The notes beneath the pieces are model-generated. The model was not told the DNA's origin and ran no database searches. It was given only the letters and a program-made list of their open reading frames with translations. From Arthrobacter sp. ISL-95 (GTDB taxonomy: Bacteria > Actinomycetota > Actinomycetes > Actinomycetales > Micrococcaceae), in contig NZ_JAGGPR010000005.1 of the NCBI RefSeq assembly GCF_018613695.1, forward strand, positions 741,571 to 805,570: 64,000 nt of DNA. Reading direction: 5' to 3'. Below, one piece after another: positions 41,294 through 50,245 of the stretch. Both the position numbers and the translations under genes were made by a program. Numbering within the stretch: position 1 is the first letter of the stretch; every line of letters starts with the position of its first letter.

Positions 41294-42360
41294 GTGACTG
41301 GGTAGGAATCGTCTGGCTTGTGGTGCTCCTGATTGGCAACGCCTTCTTTGTGGGTGCCGAATTCGCGGTCATGTCCGCGCGTCGCAGCCAGATTGAGCCG
41401 TTGGCCGAAGCCGGGTCCAAACGCGCACAAACAACGCTGCGTGCCATGGAGAATGTCTCGCTGATGCTCGCCTGTGCGCAGTTGGGTATCACCGTTTGCT
41501 CCCTCCTGATCCTCCAGGTTGCGGAGCCTGCGATCCATCACCTGTTGGCTGAGCCCCTTGAGCTGGTTGGCGTTCCGGTTGAACTGGCAGACATCATCGC
41601 CTTTGCCATCGCGCTGCTGTTCGTCACGTTCCTGCACGTCACCTTCGGCGAAATGGTGCCCAAGAACATCTCGGTTTCCGTTGCGGACAAGGCGGCCCTG
41701 TTGTTGGCGCCGCCGCTGATGTTCATCGCCCGGGTGGTGAACCCGGTGATTTGGTCATTGAACTGGCTGGCCAACCACATCCTGCGGCTAATGAAGATTG
41801 AGCCCAAGGATGAGGTGTCCTCTTCATTCACGCTTGAGGAAGTGCAGTCGATCGTCCAGGAGTCCACACGCCACGGGTTGGTGGACGATGAAACGGGTCT
41901 GCTGAGCGGCGCTCTGGAATTCTCGGAGCACACGGCTTCGCACATCATGGTCCCCTTGGACAAACTGGTGGTGCTGAAGACTGCATCTACTCCCGTGGAT
42001 CTGGAGAAGGCGGTCAGCCGCACCGGCTTCTCACGGTTCCCGATGATTGACGACGACGGCGAACTCGCCGGATACCTGCACGTGAAGGACATCCTGTCCA
42101 TTCCGGACGAGGGCAGGAAACATCCGATTGCCGAGGGCCGGATCCGGTCGTTGGCCAACCTTGCCCCCGATGATGAAATCGAGCAGGCCATGTCCGTCAT
42201 GCAGCGCACCGGTTCGCACCTTGCCCGTGTTGTGGGTGCGGGAGGGGAAACCCAGGGCGTCTTGTTCCTGGAGGATGTCATTGAGCAGTTGGTGGGTGAG
42301 ATCCGCGACGCTACCCAGGCAACCGGTATCCGTCGCTTCGGCGGCCAGCAGGTGCAGTAG
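41290..42360 (+). CDS. Second CNNM/CorC-type membrane protein with CBS domains
   Basis: The protein is 356 residues, a paralogue of the preceding gene with the same DUF21 helices (NAFFVGAEFAVMSARRSQ, ACAQLGITVCSLL, FGEMVPKNISVS) and CBS pair (IMVPLDKLVVL, GFSRFPMIDDD, GVLFLEDVIEQLVGEI). It lacks the C-terminal CorC_HlyC domain, which explains the shorter length. ATGA overlap with the first gene implies coupled translation and perhaps a heterodimeric transporter, since CNNM proteins work as dimers (inference). TlyC-type pairs are common in actinobacteria. Confidence 0.92.
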   Translation: MSDWVGIVWLVVLLIGNAFFVGAEFAVMSARRSQIEPLAEAGSKRAQTTLRAMENVSLMLACAQLGITVCSLLILQVAEPAIHHLLAEPLELVGVPVELADIIAFAIALLFVTFLHVTFGEMVPKNISVSVADKAALLLAPPLMFIARVVNPVIWSLNWLANHILRLMKIEPKDEVSSSFTLEEVQSIVQESTRHGLVDDETGLLSGALEFSEHTASHIMVPLDKLVVLKTASTPVDLEKAVSRTGFSRFPMIDDDGELAGYLHVKDILSIPDEGRKHPIAEGRIRSLANLAPDDEIEQAMSVMQRTGSHLARVVGAGGETQGVLFLEDVIEQLVGEIRDATQATGIRRFGGQQVQ

Positions 42361-42415
42361 AACGCGGTAGGGGAGTCTGGCGTTGCCCGCTTAGGGTGAC
42401 GCCAGACCTTTCTAG

Positions 42416-42483
42416 ATAGGAATGATTCCTATTTGTGGCTACACTGGAATCTGCTAGTTATTGTGTTTGATTCTCATTTTGAG
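42416..42483 (+). promoter_or_regulatory. Zur-like boxes upstream of znuA
   Basis: ATAGGAATGATTCCTAT (42416-42432) is a perfect palindrome about one central base. TTTGATTCTCATTTTGAG (42466-42483) contains TGATTCTCATTTTGA, which agrees at 11 of 15 positions with the TGAAAATCATTTTCA-like Zur consensus of actinobacteria. Both lie before the zinc-transport operon, whose regulator gene follows at its far end. A candidate -10, TACACT, lies between them (42440-42445). Confidence 0.6.
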
Positions 42484-42499
42484 TAGATCCGAGGTCTTC

Positions 42500-43453
42500 G
42501 TGCGTCGTTCCGCCACCCGCCTGTCCGTGGCCGCTTCAGCAGCTCTTTCCGCACTGCTGCTTACCTCCTGTGCCGGTACTGCCGGGGCCACTGATCCGTC
42601 GTCAGCAGGCGTCATTGACGTTGTAACTTCTACGAACGTTTACGGGGATGTGGTGAAGGCCATCGGCGGGGACAAGGTCAAGGTGAGCTCCATCATCACC
42701 AAGACAAGTCAGGACCCGCACTCCTATGAGGCAAGCGCACAGGACAAACTGATGATCTCCAAGGCCAAGCTCGTGGTGGAGAACGGCGGAGGCTATGACG
42801 AGTTCCTCCACAAGATTGCTGACGAGACGAAGGTGGGCCACGAGAACATGGTCAGCGCCGTCGAAATCTCAGGCCTTGCTCCTGAAGAGGAAGCCCACAG
42901 CGAAGAAGGCCACAGCCACAACCACGGCGACTTCAACGAGCACGTCTGGTACAACCTGGACACCATGGGTAAGCTCGCCGATGCTGTAGCAAGCAAGCTC
43001 GGCAACCTGGACGCGGACTCCGCATCCACCTTCACCGCCAACGCGGACGCCTTCAAGGCCAAACTCGCCGAACTCAAGGGAAAGCTCGCTGCCCTCAAGG
43101 CGGAAAACGATCATGCTCCGGTGGCCGTGACTGAGCCCGTGCCCCTGTACCTCCTCGAAGCAGCCGGACTGGACAACAAGACACCTGAGGCATACAGCGC
43201 CGCCATAGAAGAAGAGACCGATGTCCCGGCTTCCGTGCTGAAGGAAACCACTGACCTCGTCAGCGCCAAATCCGTCCGGTTGCTGGCGTACAACGAGCAG
43301 ACCGAGGGGCCGCAGACCGAGTCCGTCAAGCGCGCCGCAGAATCGGCCGGCGTGCCTGTAGTGAACTTCACCGAGACGCTGCCGGATGGGAAAGATTACA
43401 TCCAGTGGATGACGGACAACGTCGAATCAGTTTCTTCCGCACTGAAGAACTAG
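42500..43453 (+). CDS. znuA: Zinc ABC transporter substrate-binding lipoprotein ZnuA
   Basis: The protein is 317 residues. The lipobox LLTSC puts the lipidated cysteine at 24. The cluster A-I fold is recognised from VVTSTNVYGDVVKAIGG, a QDPHSYEAS segment with a metal-ligand histidine, and a His/Glu-rich loop (EEAHSEEGHSHNHGD) followed by EHVWYNLD, typical of zinc carriers. It captures zinc outside the membrane for ZnuCB. The GTG at 42500 has GAGG six bases upstream; the in-frame start at 42461 lies within a Zur-like box and would precede the signal peptide wrongly. Confidence 0.93.
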   Translation: MRRSATRLSVAASAALSALLLTSCAGTAGATDPSSAGVIDVVTSTNVYGDVVKAIGGDKVKVSSIITKTSQDPHSYEASAQDKLMISKAKLVVENGGGYDEFLHKIADETKVGHENMVSAVEISGLAPEEEAHSEEGHSHNHGDFNEHVWYNLDTMGKLADAVASKLGNLDADSASTFTANADAFKAKLAELKGKLAALKAENDHAPVAVTEPVPLYLLEAAGLDNKTPEAYSAAIEEETDVPASVLKETTDLVSAKSVRLLAYNEQTEGPQTESVKRAAESAGVPVVNFTETLPDGKDYIQWMTDNVESVSSALKN

Positions 43454-43477
43454 GGTTCCCAACACCCGATGTGGGGT

Positions 43478-43528
43478 AAAGGGCCCCGCCGGCGTCCTAA
43501 GATATTCAGGATGGCTGCGGGGCCTTTT
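43478..43528 (+). terminator. Hairpin terminator or attenuator between znuA and znuC
   Basis: GGCCCCGC near 43482 pairs with GCGGGGCC near 43516, with further pairing of CGTCCT and AGGATG inside, then TTTT. It would end most znuA transcripts so that the binding protein is made in excess over ZnuC and ZnuB. Confidence 0.75.
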
Positions 43529-43587
43529 GGTTGCCACCTGCCCGGTGGCCAGTACCAGCGGCACAACAACTGCGTTCCAGGGAGCGC

Positions 43588-44421
43588 ATGGATCGAGGAC
43601 AACTTTTGACACCGGTAGTGAGCCTCCGCGGAGCCAGCCTGCAGTTCGGCAAGAGGACACTCTGGCGGGATCTGGACCTGGACATCAACCCGGGCGAGTT
43701 CTTTGCCGTGCTCGGCCCCAACGGCAGCGGCAAGACGAGCTTCCTGAAAGTTCTGCTCGGCTTGCAGGAACTGCACTGCGGAACCGTGACCTTGGGCGGG
43801 CACCCGGTGGAACGCGGGAGCAAAAACATCGGGTACATCCCTCAGCAAAAGTCGTTTGCTCCGGACACCCCGCTGCGTGCCCGCGACTTGGTGGGGTTGG
43901 GAATCGATGGGCACCGCTGGGGTATGCGGTTTGCTTCCGGCAAGATCAACCAGCGCATTGACCAGCTGCTGGAGCAGGTGGGTGCATCAGACTACGCCAA
44001 GGTACCGGTAGGACAGTTATCCGGGGGGGAGCAACAGCGCCTCAGGGTGGCGCAGGCGTTGGCCACCGAGCCTCAGGTTCTCCTGTGCGATGAGCCGCTG
44101 CTTTCCCTGGACCTGCATCATCAGCAGGGGGTCAGTTCGCTCATCAACAAGCAATGCCACGAACGGAACAGTGCTGTTGTCTTCGTGACCCACGAAATCA
44201 ACCCTGTGATCGACTACGTGGACCGTGTGCTCTACTTGGCCGGCGGAAAGTTTCGTGTGGGCACCCCGCACGAAGTCATGACCACAGAAGTGCTCTCCGA
44301 GCTGTACGACAGCCACGTGGAAGTCATTCACGCCAATGGAAGGATCGTGGTGGTGGGTCTTCCCGATGCAACCACCCACTTCCATGACGAAGCCCACGCA
44401 ACCACCGGGGAGGACTTCTAA
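43588..44421 (+). CDS. znuC: Zinc ABC transporter ATPase ZnuC
   Basis: The protein is 277 residues. Walker A is GPNGSGKTS, the signature is [15 protein letters not shown], Walker B is VLLCDEPLLSLD and the switch is VFVTHEINPV. The sequence IGYIPQQKSFAPDTPLRARDLVGLG is typical of metal-type ABC ATPases. The C-terminus is unusually long and has histidines (THFHDEAHATTGED), as in several ZnuC proteins. Start choice: ATG 43588 has AGGGAG upstream; TTG 43606 with GAGG is possible. It lies 134 bases after znuA and one base before the znuB start. Confidence 0.92.
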   Translation: MDRGQLLTPVVSLRGASLQFGKRTLWRDLDLDINPGEFFAVLGPNGSGKTSFLKVLLGLQELHCGTVTLGGHPVERGSKNIGYIPQQKSFAPDTPLRARDLVGLGIDGHRWGMRFASGKINQRIDQLLEQVGASDYAKVPVGQLSGGEQQRLRVAQALATEPQVLLCDEPLLSLDLHHQQGVSSLINKQCHERNSAVVFVTHEINPVIDYVDRVLYLAGGKFRVGTPHEVMTTEVLSELYDSHVEVIHANGRIVVVGLPDATTHFHDEAHATTGEDF

Positions 44422-44422
44422 A

Positions 44423-45313
44423 TTGGACCTCGAGAGCATGCTGCAGACCATTTTTAACTTCGAGAACTACGGTGAGTTGTTGGTCCTGGTCCAGAATTCC
44501 ATCTGGGCGGGTGCTGTACTTGGGCTCCTGGGCGGGCTTGTTGGCACGTTCGTGATGAAGCGGGACCTCGCTTTCGCGGTCCACGGCATCTCCGAGCTGT
44601 CCTTCGCCGGTGCGGCCTTTGCCCTGCTGATCGGCGCCGACATCATCTTCGGTTCCCTCATCGGATCCGTGGCTGCGGCCGTGCTGTTGGGGTTTATGGG
44701 AGTCAGGGCGCGGGACAAGAACTCCATCATTGGTGTGATCATGCCCTTCGGGCTGGGCTTGGGCATCCTGTTCCTGGCGCTCTATGAAGGCCGCGCGGCA
44801 AACAAATTCGGTTTGCTGACCGGCCAGATCGTTTCCGTTGACACGGTGCAACTTCAGGTGCTAGCCGGCACGGCGGTGGTGGTGATGATCGCGTTGGTGG
44901 CAATCTGGCGTCCACTGAGCTTCGCCAGCGTGGACCCTGAGATGGCAGAGGCCCGGGGTGTTCCGGTTCGTAGCCTGGCCATCGGGTTTATGGTGCTGCT
45001 GGGTGTCAGTGTGGCCTTGTCCATCCAGATTGTTGGTGCGTTGCTGGTCCTGGCGTTGCTGATCACGCCTGCGGCTGCCGCGCTGAGGGTTACCACCTCA
45101 CCCCGGCTGGTGGTGCTGTTGAGCGTTGTCTTCGCCATGACGGCCACAGTGGGGGGAATCCTCCTGGCTCTCGGCAGCCGGATTCCCATCAGCCCTTATG
45201 TCACCACGCTATCCTTCCTGATCTACGTGGTGTGCCGGGTGACCGGACGTGTCCGCGCCAACAAGGGCTTGAATGGTCGTGTATCACGCGACCAACCCGC
45301 AAGAGCCCTCTAG
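44423..45313 (+). CDS. znuB: Zinc ABC transporter permease ZnuB
   Basis: The protein is 296 residues with eight to nine hydrophobic segments, and belongs to the ABC-3 permease family (VGTFVMKRDLAFAVHGISELSFAGAAFALL, ARGVPVRSLAIGFMVLLG, IVGALLVLALLITPAAAALR). It forms the membrane channel for zinc uptake. The start is taken as TTG 44423, nine bases after GGGGAGG; ATG 44438 is the alternative. Its stop shares CTAG with the stop of the convergent Fur-family gene. Confidence 0.92.
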   Translation: MDLESMLQTIFNFENYGELLVLVQNSIWAGAVLGLLGGLVGTFVMKRDLAFAVHGISELSFAGAAFALLIGADIIFGSLIGSVAAAVLLGFMGVRARDKNSIIGVIMPFGLGLGILFLALYEGRAANKFGLLTGQIVSVDTVQLQVLAGTAVVVMIALVAIWRPLSFASVDPEMAEARGVPVRSLAIGFMVLLGVSVALSIQIVGALLVLALLITPAAAALRVTTSPRLVVLLSVVFAMTATVGGILLALGSRIPISPYVTTLSFLIYVVCRVTGRVRANKGLNGRVSRDQPARAL

Positions 45314-45777
45314 AGTTTCCCGGCGGCTTTATTAGCGGTGCACTCCGGGCATAGCCCAAAGATTTCCACGGTGTGCGCCACCTCGGTGAAACCATGTTCA
45401 GCAGCAGTCCGGGCAGCCCAGGTCTCGACGGCGGGCGCTTCCACTTCTTCGGCCTTGCCGCAATTGCGGCACAGCAGGTGGTGGTGATGTCCGGTGACCG
45501 CGCAGCGCCTGTAGACCGCCTCGCCGTCGCCGTTTCGAAGGACATCAATGAGGCCGTCGTCGGCCAAGGACTGCAGGATCCGGTAGGCCGTGGCAAGCGA
45601 GACGGAGATTCCCTTATTCTGCAGCAGCCGGTAGAGCTCTTGAGTGCTGACGAAGTCATCCAATTCGTCCAGGGCGGCGCTGACGGCCAAGCGTTGCTTG
45701 GTGACACGCTGCTCCTTGACACCGCTGGTGACCGGCGTTTCATTGCCGGTCGCGGCGGAATTGGTGCCCTGTGGCAT
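45310..45777 (-). CDS. zur: Fur-family regulator, probably Zur
   Basis: The protein is 155 residues. The winged helix (TKQRLAVSAALDELDDFVSTQELYRLLQNKGISVSLATAYRILQSLADDGLID) and dimerisation domain (GHHHHLLCRNCGKAEEVEAP, then HGFTEVAHTVEIFGLCPECTA) are complete. The two C-x2-C pairs form the structural zinc site. Position beside znuACB makes zinc the expected co-repressor: with zinc it would shut off uptake. The ATG at 45777 follows GAAGTGAG; a longer in-frame start at 46020 lies inside the divergent gene and was rejected. Confidence 0.92.
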   Translation of the reverse strand: MPQGTNSAATGNETPVTSGVKEQRVTKQRLAVSAALDELDDFVSTQELYRLLQNKGISVSLATAYRILQSLADDGLIDVLRNGDGEAVYRRCAVTGHHHHLLCRNCGKAEEVEAPAVETWAARTAAEHGFTEVAHTVEIFGLCPECTANKAAGKL

Positions 45778-45871
45778 TGAAAGACTCACTTCCCTGGGGA
45801 TGCTGGCAAACCCCAATTTTACCAGTAGGGGAGGCTTGGAAACTGTCAGTGGGCGCCCATAGGCTGTCTCC

Positions 45872-46525
45872 ATGAAGCTCACCAAGTACACCCACGCCTG
45901 TGTCCGGTTGGAGAAAGAGGGAAAGGTCCTGGTGATCGATCCCGGGACGTTCTCTGAGTCTGAGGAAGCGTTGAGTGGAGCCCACGCTGTACTTGTCACG
46001 CACGAGCACAATGACCACATCGATCACACCGCAGTGACGGCAGCCCTGCGGAGCAACAACGCGCTGGAGGTTTACGCGCCGGCCGGGGTGGCTGCTGCGC
46101 TGACGGAAAACGGAGATGTGGCCGATCGCGTGCATACCGTGGAGCCCGGCTCCGGCTTTGAAACCTCAGGGTTCAACATAGAAACATTCGGGGGACAACA
46201 TGCCCTCATCCATGCACAGATCCCGGTGGTAGCCAACATCGGTTACCTGGTGGATGACAATGTCTTCCACCCCGGGGATTCGTTTGTGGTCCCCGATGGG
46301 ATCGACGTCCAAACCCTCCTGGTTCCCATCCATGCTCCATGGTCCAAGGTGGGGGAGGTGGTTGACTTCGTCATCTCCGTCCGTGCTCCCAAGGCATTCC
46401 CGGTCCACGACGCATTGCTCAACGAACTGGGACGAGGCATCGTTGAGGGCCATGTGACCCGTATCGGTGCCCGCTATGGGACCCGTTATGAGCGTCTTGC
46501 ACCCCGCGACTCAGTAGAGGTCTAG
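45872..46525 (+). CDS. MBL-fold metal-dependent hydrolase (UlaG-like)
   Basis: The protein is 217 residues. The metallo-beta-lactamase motif H-x-H-x-D-H is THEHNDHID, preceded by VLVIDPGTF and followed by HPGDSF and the late PVHDALL. It resembles the small L-ascorbate-6-phosphate lactonase-like group, though many members have unknown substrates. No ula genes are near. It is divergent from zur across 94 bases and ends tail-to-tail with the PLP enzyme, sharing CTAG. Confidence 0.87.
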   Translation: MKLTKYTHACVRLEKEGKVLVIDPGTFSESEEALSGAHAVLVTHEHNDHIDHTAVTAALRSNNALEVYAPAGVAAALTENGDVADRVHTVEPGSGFETSGFNIETFGGQHALIHAQIPVVANIGYLVDDNVFHPGDSFVVPDGIDVQTLLVPIHAPWSKVGEVVDFVISVRAPKAFPVHDALLNELGRGIVEGHVTRIGARYGTRYERLAPRDSVEV

Positions 46526-47604
46526 CCGGTCCACAGTCCTGTGTCGTGGAACCGTTCCAGGACGGCCTCGTGCGGTGCCGGGTCCAGCCCCTTCGCAGCC
46601 AGCCATGCGGCGTCGTTGTAGCTGCCCGCGTAACGGTCGCCGGCGTCGCACATGAGTGAAACGATGCTGCCCCGGCGCCCCTCCGCAACCATAGCGGCCA
46701 CCAGCTGCCAGACGCCCCAAAGATTTGTCCCTGTTGATGGCCCTGCGTGCAGGCCGGTGAGTTTCCGCAGGTGCCGCATGGCAGCCACCGAAGCGGCGTC
46801 GGGCACTTGGATCATGTGGTCGATGACTGCCGGAACGAAGCTCGGCTCAGACCGCGGCCGGCCGATCCCCTCGATCCTGGAGGGCTGGCCCGTGGCGGCG
46901 GCCGCGTTTCCGTCCCGCCACGCCGGGTAGAAGGCCGAGTTTTCGGGGTCTACAACGGCTAAGCGGGTGTTGTGCCGGTTATACCGCAGGTAGCGGCCAA
47001 TGGTGGCGCTGGTACCGCCGGTGCCTGCGCCCACCACAATCCACTCCGGAATGGGGTGCTCTTCCAGAGAGAGCTGTTCGAAAATCGATTCTGCAATGTT
47101 GTTGTTGCCGCGCCAATCCGTTGCTCGCTCGGCGTAGGTGAACTGATCCATGTAGTAGCCACCCGAGGTCTTTGCGGTCTCCTCGGCAACGGCGTAGACC
47201 TCCGACGCGTGGTCAACCAGCAGGCATGCACCGCCAAACTCTTCGATCAGGGCGATCTTCTCTGGACTGGTGGTCTTGGTCATGACTGCGATGAACGGCA
47301 ATCCGATCAGCCGGGCAAAGTAGGCCTCGGATACAGCGGTGCTTCCGCTTGAGGCTTCCACGATGGTGGTGCCCTCGGTGATCCAGCCGTTAACCAGGCC
47401 GTAAAGGAACAAAGACCGGGCCAAACGGTGCTTGAGGCTGCCCGATCTGTGGGTCGATTCGTCTTTGAGGTACAGCTGGACTCCCCAGTGGTCCGGGAGT
47501 GGGACCGCATAGAGGTGGGTGTCGGCGGAGCGATTGTTCTCGGCCTCGATCTTACGGATGGCCTCGTTGGCCCATGCCCTGTCCTGAATACACGAATTGC
47601 TCAC
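46522..47604 (-). CDS. PLP-dependent cysteine synthase-family protein
   Basis: The protein is 360 residues, fold type II. The PLP lysine is in [13 protein letters not shown]; the [15 protein letters not shown] segment is the cofactor asparagine-loop equivalent with Ser/Thr, and [17 protein letters not shown] binds the phosphate. It resembles a group of cysteine synthase/cystathionine beta-synthase-like proteins common in actinobacteria, possibly L-cysteine desulfhydrase-type; the exact reaction cannot be read. The start is GTG at 47604. It lies divergently from a broken sulfurtransferase gene, hinting at a small sulfur-handling neighbourhood. Confidence 0.85.
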   Translation of the reverse strand: MSNSCIQDRAWANEAIRKIEAENNRSADTHLYAVPLPDHWGVQLYLKDESTHRSGSLKHRLARSLFLYGLVNGWITEGTTIVEASSGSTAVSEAYFARLIGLPFIAVMTKTTSPEKIALIEEFGGACLLVDHASEVYAVAEETAKTSGGYYMDQFTYAERATDWRGNNNIAESIFEQLSLEEHPIPEWIVVGAGTGGTSATIGRYLRYNRHNTRLAVVDPENSAFYPAWRDGNAAAATGQPSRIEGIGRPRSEPSFVPAVIDHMIQVPDAASVAAMRHLRKLTGLHAGPSTGTNLWGVWQLVAAMVAEGRRGSIVSLMCDAGDRYAGSYNDAAWLAAKGLDPAPHEAVLERFHDTGLWTG

Positions 47605-47675
47605 CGGATAAGCCTAGGCTGGAATTGAGGCACCGACAGCAACGGAGCCCATGCCGCAGGAACGAAGGAGACATG

Positions 47676-48575
47676 ATGGCTACGTTGATGAGTGCCTCAG
47701 CGCTGTACTAGCGACTCGAAAAAGGGGAGCGTACCGTAATCCTCGACGTCCGCTGGGTCCTGGGCCGCACCGATGGGCGCGGTGAATATCAGAGCGCCCA
47801 TCTTCCGGGCGCGGTGTTCGTGGATCTCCCCACGGAGCTGGCTGACCACGCACAGCCGGGGCTGGGGCGCCATCCCTTGCCAATCCGTGAGCGCTTTCAG
47901 GGATCCGCACGGCAATGGGGGATCAACGAGTACGACACCGTGGTGGCGTACGACAACAGCGGGAACATGGCGGCGGCACGCGCTTGGTGGATGCTGCGGA
48001 ACGCCGGGTTTGACTCTGTGTACCTGCTCGACGGCGGCCTGGCAGCCTGGCGTGCGGCCGGATACCCGGTAGAGACCGGGGAGGTGAGTCCCGCCGTCGG
48101 GAATGTCACCCTGGGTGAGGGTCACATGCCGGCCATCACGGAGCAGGAGGCGGGGCAGTGGCACCACGACGGTGTGTTGCTGGATGCCCGGGCCGGGGAA
48201 CGGTACCGCGGTGAGGTGGAACCTATCGATCCCAGGGCAGGGCACATACCGGGGGCAGTGAGCGCGCCAACCACGGGAAACATCACCGCTGATGGCACGT
48301 TCCTTCCTGTGGAGGAGCTGCGCCGGCGCTTTGAGGAGCTGGGCCTGGAGCAGTCGTCCAAGGTGGCTGTTTATTGCGGGTCCGGAGTGACGGCTTCCCA
48401 TGAGATCGCTGCACTGGAGATTGCCGGATACCGGGCTGCGCTATATCCGGGCTCGTTCTCGCAATGGTCCAACAACGCTGCGAATGAGGTTGCTGCGGGC
48501 AGCGCGGCGTTCGACGTCCAACCCGCTGGCCCAAGTGGCACAAGCACCGCTGCCGGGAGTAGCGTCGGAGCATGA
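47676..48575 (+). pseudogene. Sulfurtransferase (tandem rhodanese) interrupted by an in-frame TAG
   Basis: A well-formed start (AAGGAG, then ATG at 47673/47676) opens MATLMSASALY and meets TAG at 47709-47711. The same frame then continues RLEKGERTVILDVRW and on through both rhodanese domains to 48575, 299 codons if read through. The catalytic cysteine in VYCGSGVTASH of the second domain is intact. The only later in-frame start is GTG 47814, without a ribosome binding site, which would lose ~46 residues of the first domain. This is a single nonsense change in an otherwise healthy gene, or a sequencing error. Downstream genes overlap it as an operon (ATGA). Confidence 0.8.
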
Positions 48576-49720
48576 CTCCCGGACGCCCTGTGCCCCCGCC
48601 CTTCGCCAAGCCTGTCACCATGGACACCAGTGAGGACCGGCCCGGAACGCTGGCTGCAGCATATGGCGCCACCTCCCCGGACAGCGGTTTGGTGCCGCTG
48701 ACGGTTGCCCGACGAAAACCAACAGCGGACGACGTCGAAATCGCCATTGAATTCTGCGGTTTGTGCCACTCGGACGTGCACGCAACGCGCGGTGAATGGC
48801 GGGTCCCGCCGTACCCGCTGGTGCCCGGCCATGAAATCGTAGGCAAGGTTACCCGCGTTGGATCCGCTGTGCAGGACTTCGCTCCGGGCGACCGCGTAGG
48901 CGTTGGTTGCATGGTGGACTCCTGCCGCGAGTGCGAGAGCTGCCTTGAAGGACTGGAGCAATATTGCGAGCGGGGCAACGTAGGCACCTACGGTGCTGCT
49001 GATCCGCGGCATGGCGATGAGATCACGCAGGGTGGCTATTCGACGTCGGTAGTGGTTGACAGACGCTTCGTGCTGCGGGTCCCGGACGCACTGGATCCGG
49101 CGGCGGCGGCTCCGCTGTTGTGTGCCGGAATCACCACGTACTCTCCGCTGCGTTATTTCGAGGTGGAAGAAGGCGACTCCGTGGGTGTTGTGGGCTTGGG
49201 CGGCTTGGGGCATATGGCCGTCAAGATCGCCAAGGCCATGGGTGCCGAGGTCACCGTCTTCACTACGTCCGAATCAAAGTTCGAGGCCGCCCGGGAACTG
49301 GGCGCGGACCACGTGGTCCTGTCCAAGGATGCCGAAGCCATGGAGGCCGCCAATCGGAGCATCGACGTCATCATCGACACCGTGGCAGCACCGCATGATC
49401 TCAACCCCTACTTCCGGACCCTTCGCCTGGATGGAGCCCTCTTCCAGTTGGGGCTTCCCGCAGATGACATGCCACCGGTCAGCCCGGGCTTGCTCATCCG
49501 TAGGCGACTCGCCTACGCGGGTTCACTGATCGGCGGCATCGAGGAAACGCAGGAAATGTTGGACTTCTGTGCCGAGCACGGGGTTGTGAGCGACATTGAG
49601 ATGGTGGAAGCCGGGCAACTGAACGAAGCTTACGACCGCATGGTGGCCGGGGACGTGAAGTACCGTTTCGTACTGGACACCGCAACACTTCAGGAACCAG
49701 CCGAAAGGGCAGACGCATGA
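48572..49720 (+). CDS. Zinc-dependent alcohol dehydrogenase, NAD(P) type (cinnamyl-alcohol/AdhC-like)
   Basis: The protein is 382 residues. Catalytic zinc ligands lie in FCGLCHSDVH and PGHEIVG; the structural zinc lobe is DSCRECESCLEGLEQYC; the Rossmann motif is VGVVGLGGLGHMAVKIAKAMG. The pattern is that of NADP-preferring YahK/cinnamyl-alcohol type reductases of aldehydes. It starts four bases inside the rhodanese gene (ATGA) and overlaps the HIT gene likewise. If the upstream gene is untranslated, coupling could lower its expression. Confidence 0.92.
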   Translation: MTPGRPVPPPFAKPVTMDTSEDRPGTLAAAYGATSPDSGLVPLTVARRKPTADDVEIAIEFCGLCHSDVHATRGEWRVPPYPLVPGHEIVGKVTRVGSAVQDFAPGDRVGVGCMVDSCRECESCLEGLEQYCERGNVGTYGAADPRHGDEITQGGYSTSVVVDRRFVLRVPDALDPAAAAPLLCAGITTYSPLRYFEVEEGDSVGVVGLGGLGHMAVKIAKAMGAEVTVFTTSESKFEAARELGADHVVLSKDAEAMEAANRSIDVIIDTVAAPHDLNPYFRTLRLDGALFQLGLPADDMPPVSPGLLIRRRLAYAGSLIGGIEETQEMLDFCAEHGVVSDIEMVEAGQLNEAYDRMVAGDVKYRFVLDTATLQEPAERADA

Positions 49721-50145
49721 GCACACTGTTCACCAAGATCATCAACGGGGAAATCCCGGGCCGCTTTGTCTGGAGGGACGAGGAGGTGGTGGCGTTCCTG
49801 ACCATCTCGCCCATCACCCAGGGCCACACCCTGGTGGTGCCCCGTGAAGAGGTGGATTCCTGGACGCATGCCAGCCCTGAGCTGCTGGCCAAGGTGATGG
49901 ACGTGGCCCAGCGCATCGGGAAGGTGCAGGAGTCTCTCTTCGACGCCAAGCGTGTTGGCGTGTTGATGGAAGGCTTCGAGGTGGACCATCTGCACGTCCA
50001 TGTGTGGCCGGCCTATTCCACAGCGGATTTTGAACTTCACAATGTGGACCACAACCCGGATCCCGCCATCATGGATGCCACTGCCGTAAAGCTTCGCGCG
50101 GCTCTACGCGATGCGGGCCACAGCGAAGCTGTCCCGGAGGGCTGA
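49717..50145 (+). CDS. HIT-family nucleotide hydrolase/transferase
   Basis: The protein is 142 residues. The histidine triad is HLHVHVW, in EVDHLHVHVWPAYS, with FTKIINGEIPGRFVWRDEEVVAFLTISPITQGHTLVVPREEVDSW upstream as in HINT/FHIT-like proteins. These act on AMP-lysine, dinucleotide polyphosphates or adenylylsulfates; the substrate is not determinable. It is the last gene of the operon, with a clear terminator following. Confidence 0.93.
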   Translation: MSTLFTKIINGEIPGRFVWRDEEVVAFLTISPITQGHTLVVPREEVDSWTHASPELLAKVMDVAQRIGKVQESLFDAKRVGVLMEGFEVDHLHVHVWPAYSTADFELHNVDHNPDPAIMDATAVKLRAALRDAGHSEAVPEG

Positions 50146-50196
50146 GTCTGTTACAGGTAACAGACTCTGCCTGTGTAACTGATTTTCGCGTGAGTT

Positions 50197-50235
50197 AACC
50201 CGGCGGTGCTTCTTAGCACTGCCGGGTTTCTTCAT
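50197..50235 (+). terminator. Terminator between the HIT gene and hrpA
   Basis: AACCCGGCGGTGCT pairs with AGCACTGCCGGGTT (one G-U pair) around TTCT or TCTT, followed by TCTTC. It lies ~50 bases after the HIT stop and 11 before the convergent hrpA stop, so it may serve both. Confidence 0.85.
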
Positions 50236-50245
50236 GCATGTATTG

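Noticed and set aside
47631-47661. A third GGAAT element as a SigR promoter before the rhodanese gene
   Set aside because: After GGAAT the 18-base spacer is followed by GGA, not GTT, so it does not fit the consensus.
47709-47711. TAG in the rhodanese gene read as a pyrrolysine codon or programmed readthrough
   Set aside because: No pylTSBCD genes are in view, no downstream hairpin was seen, and actinobacteria are not known to use pyrrolysine; a nonsense mutation or base error is simpler.
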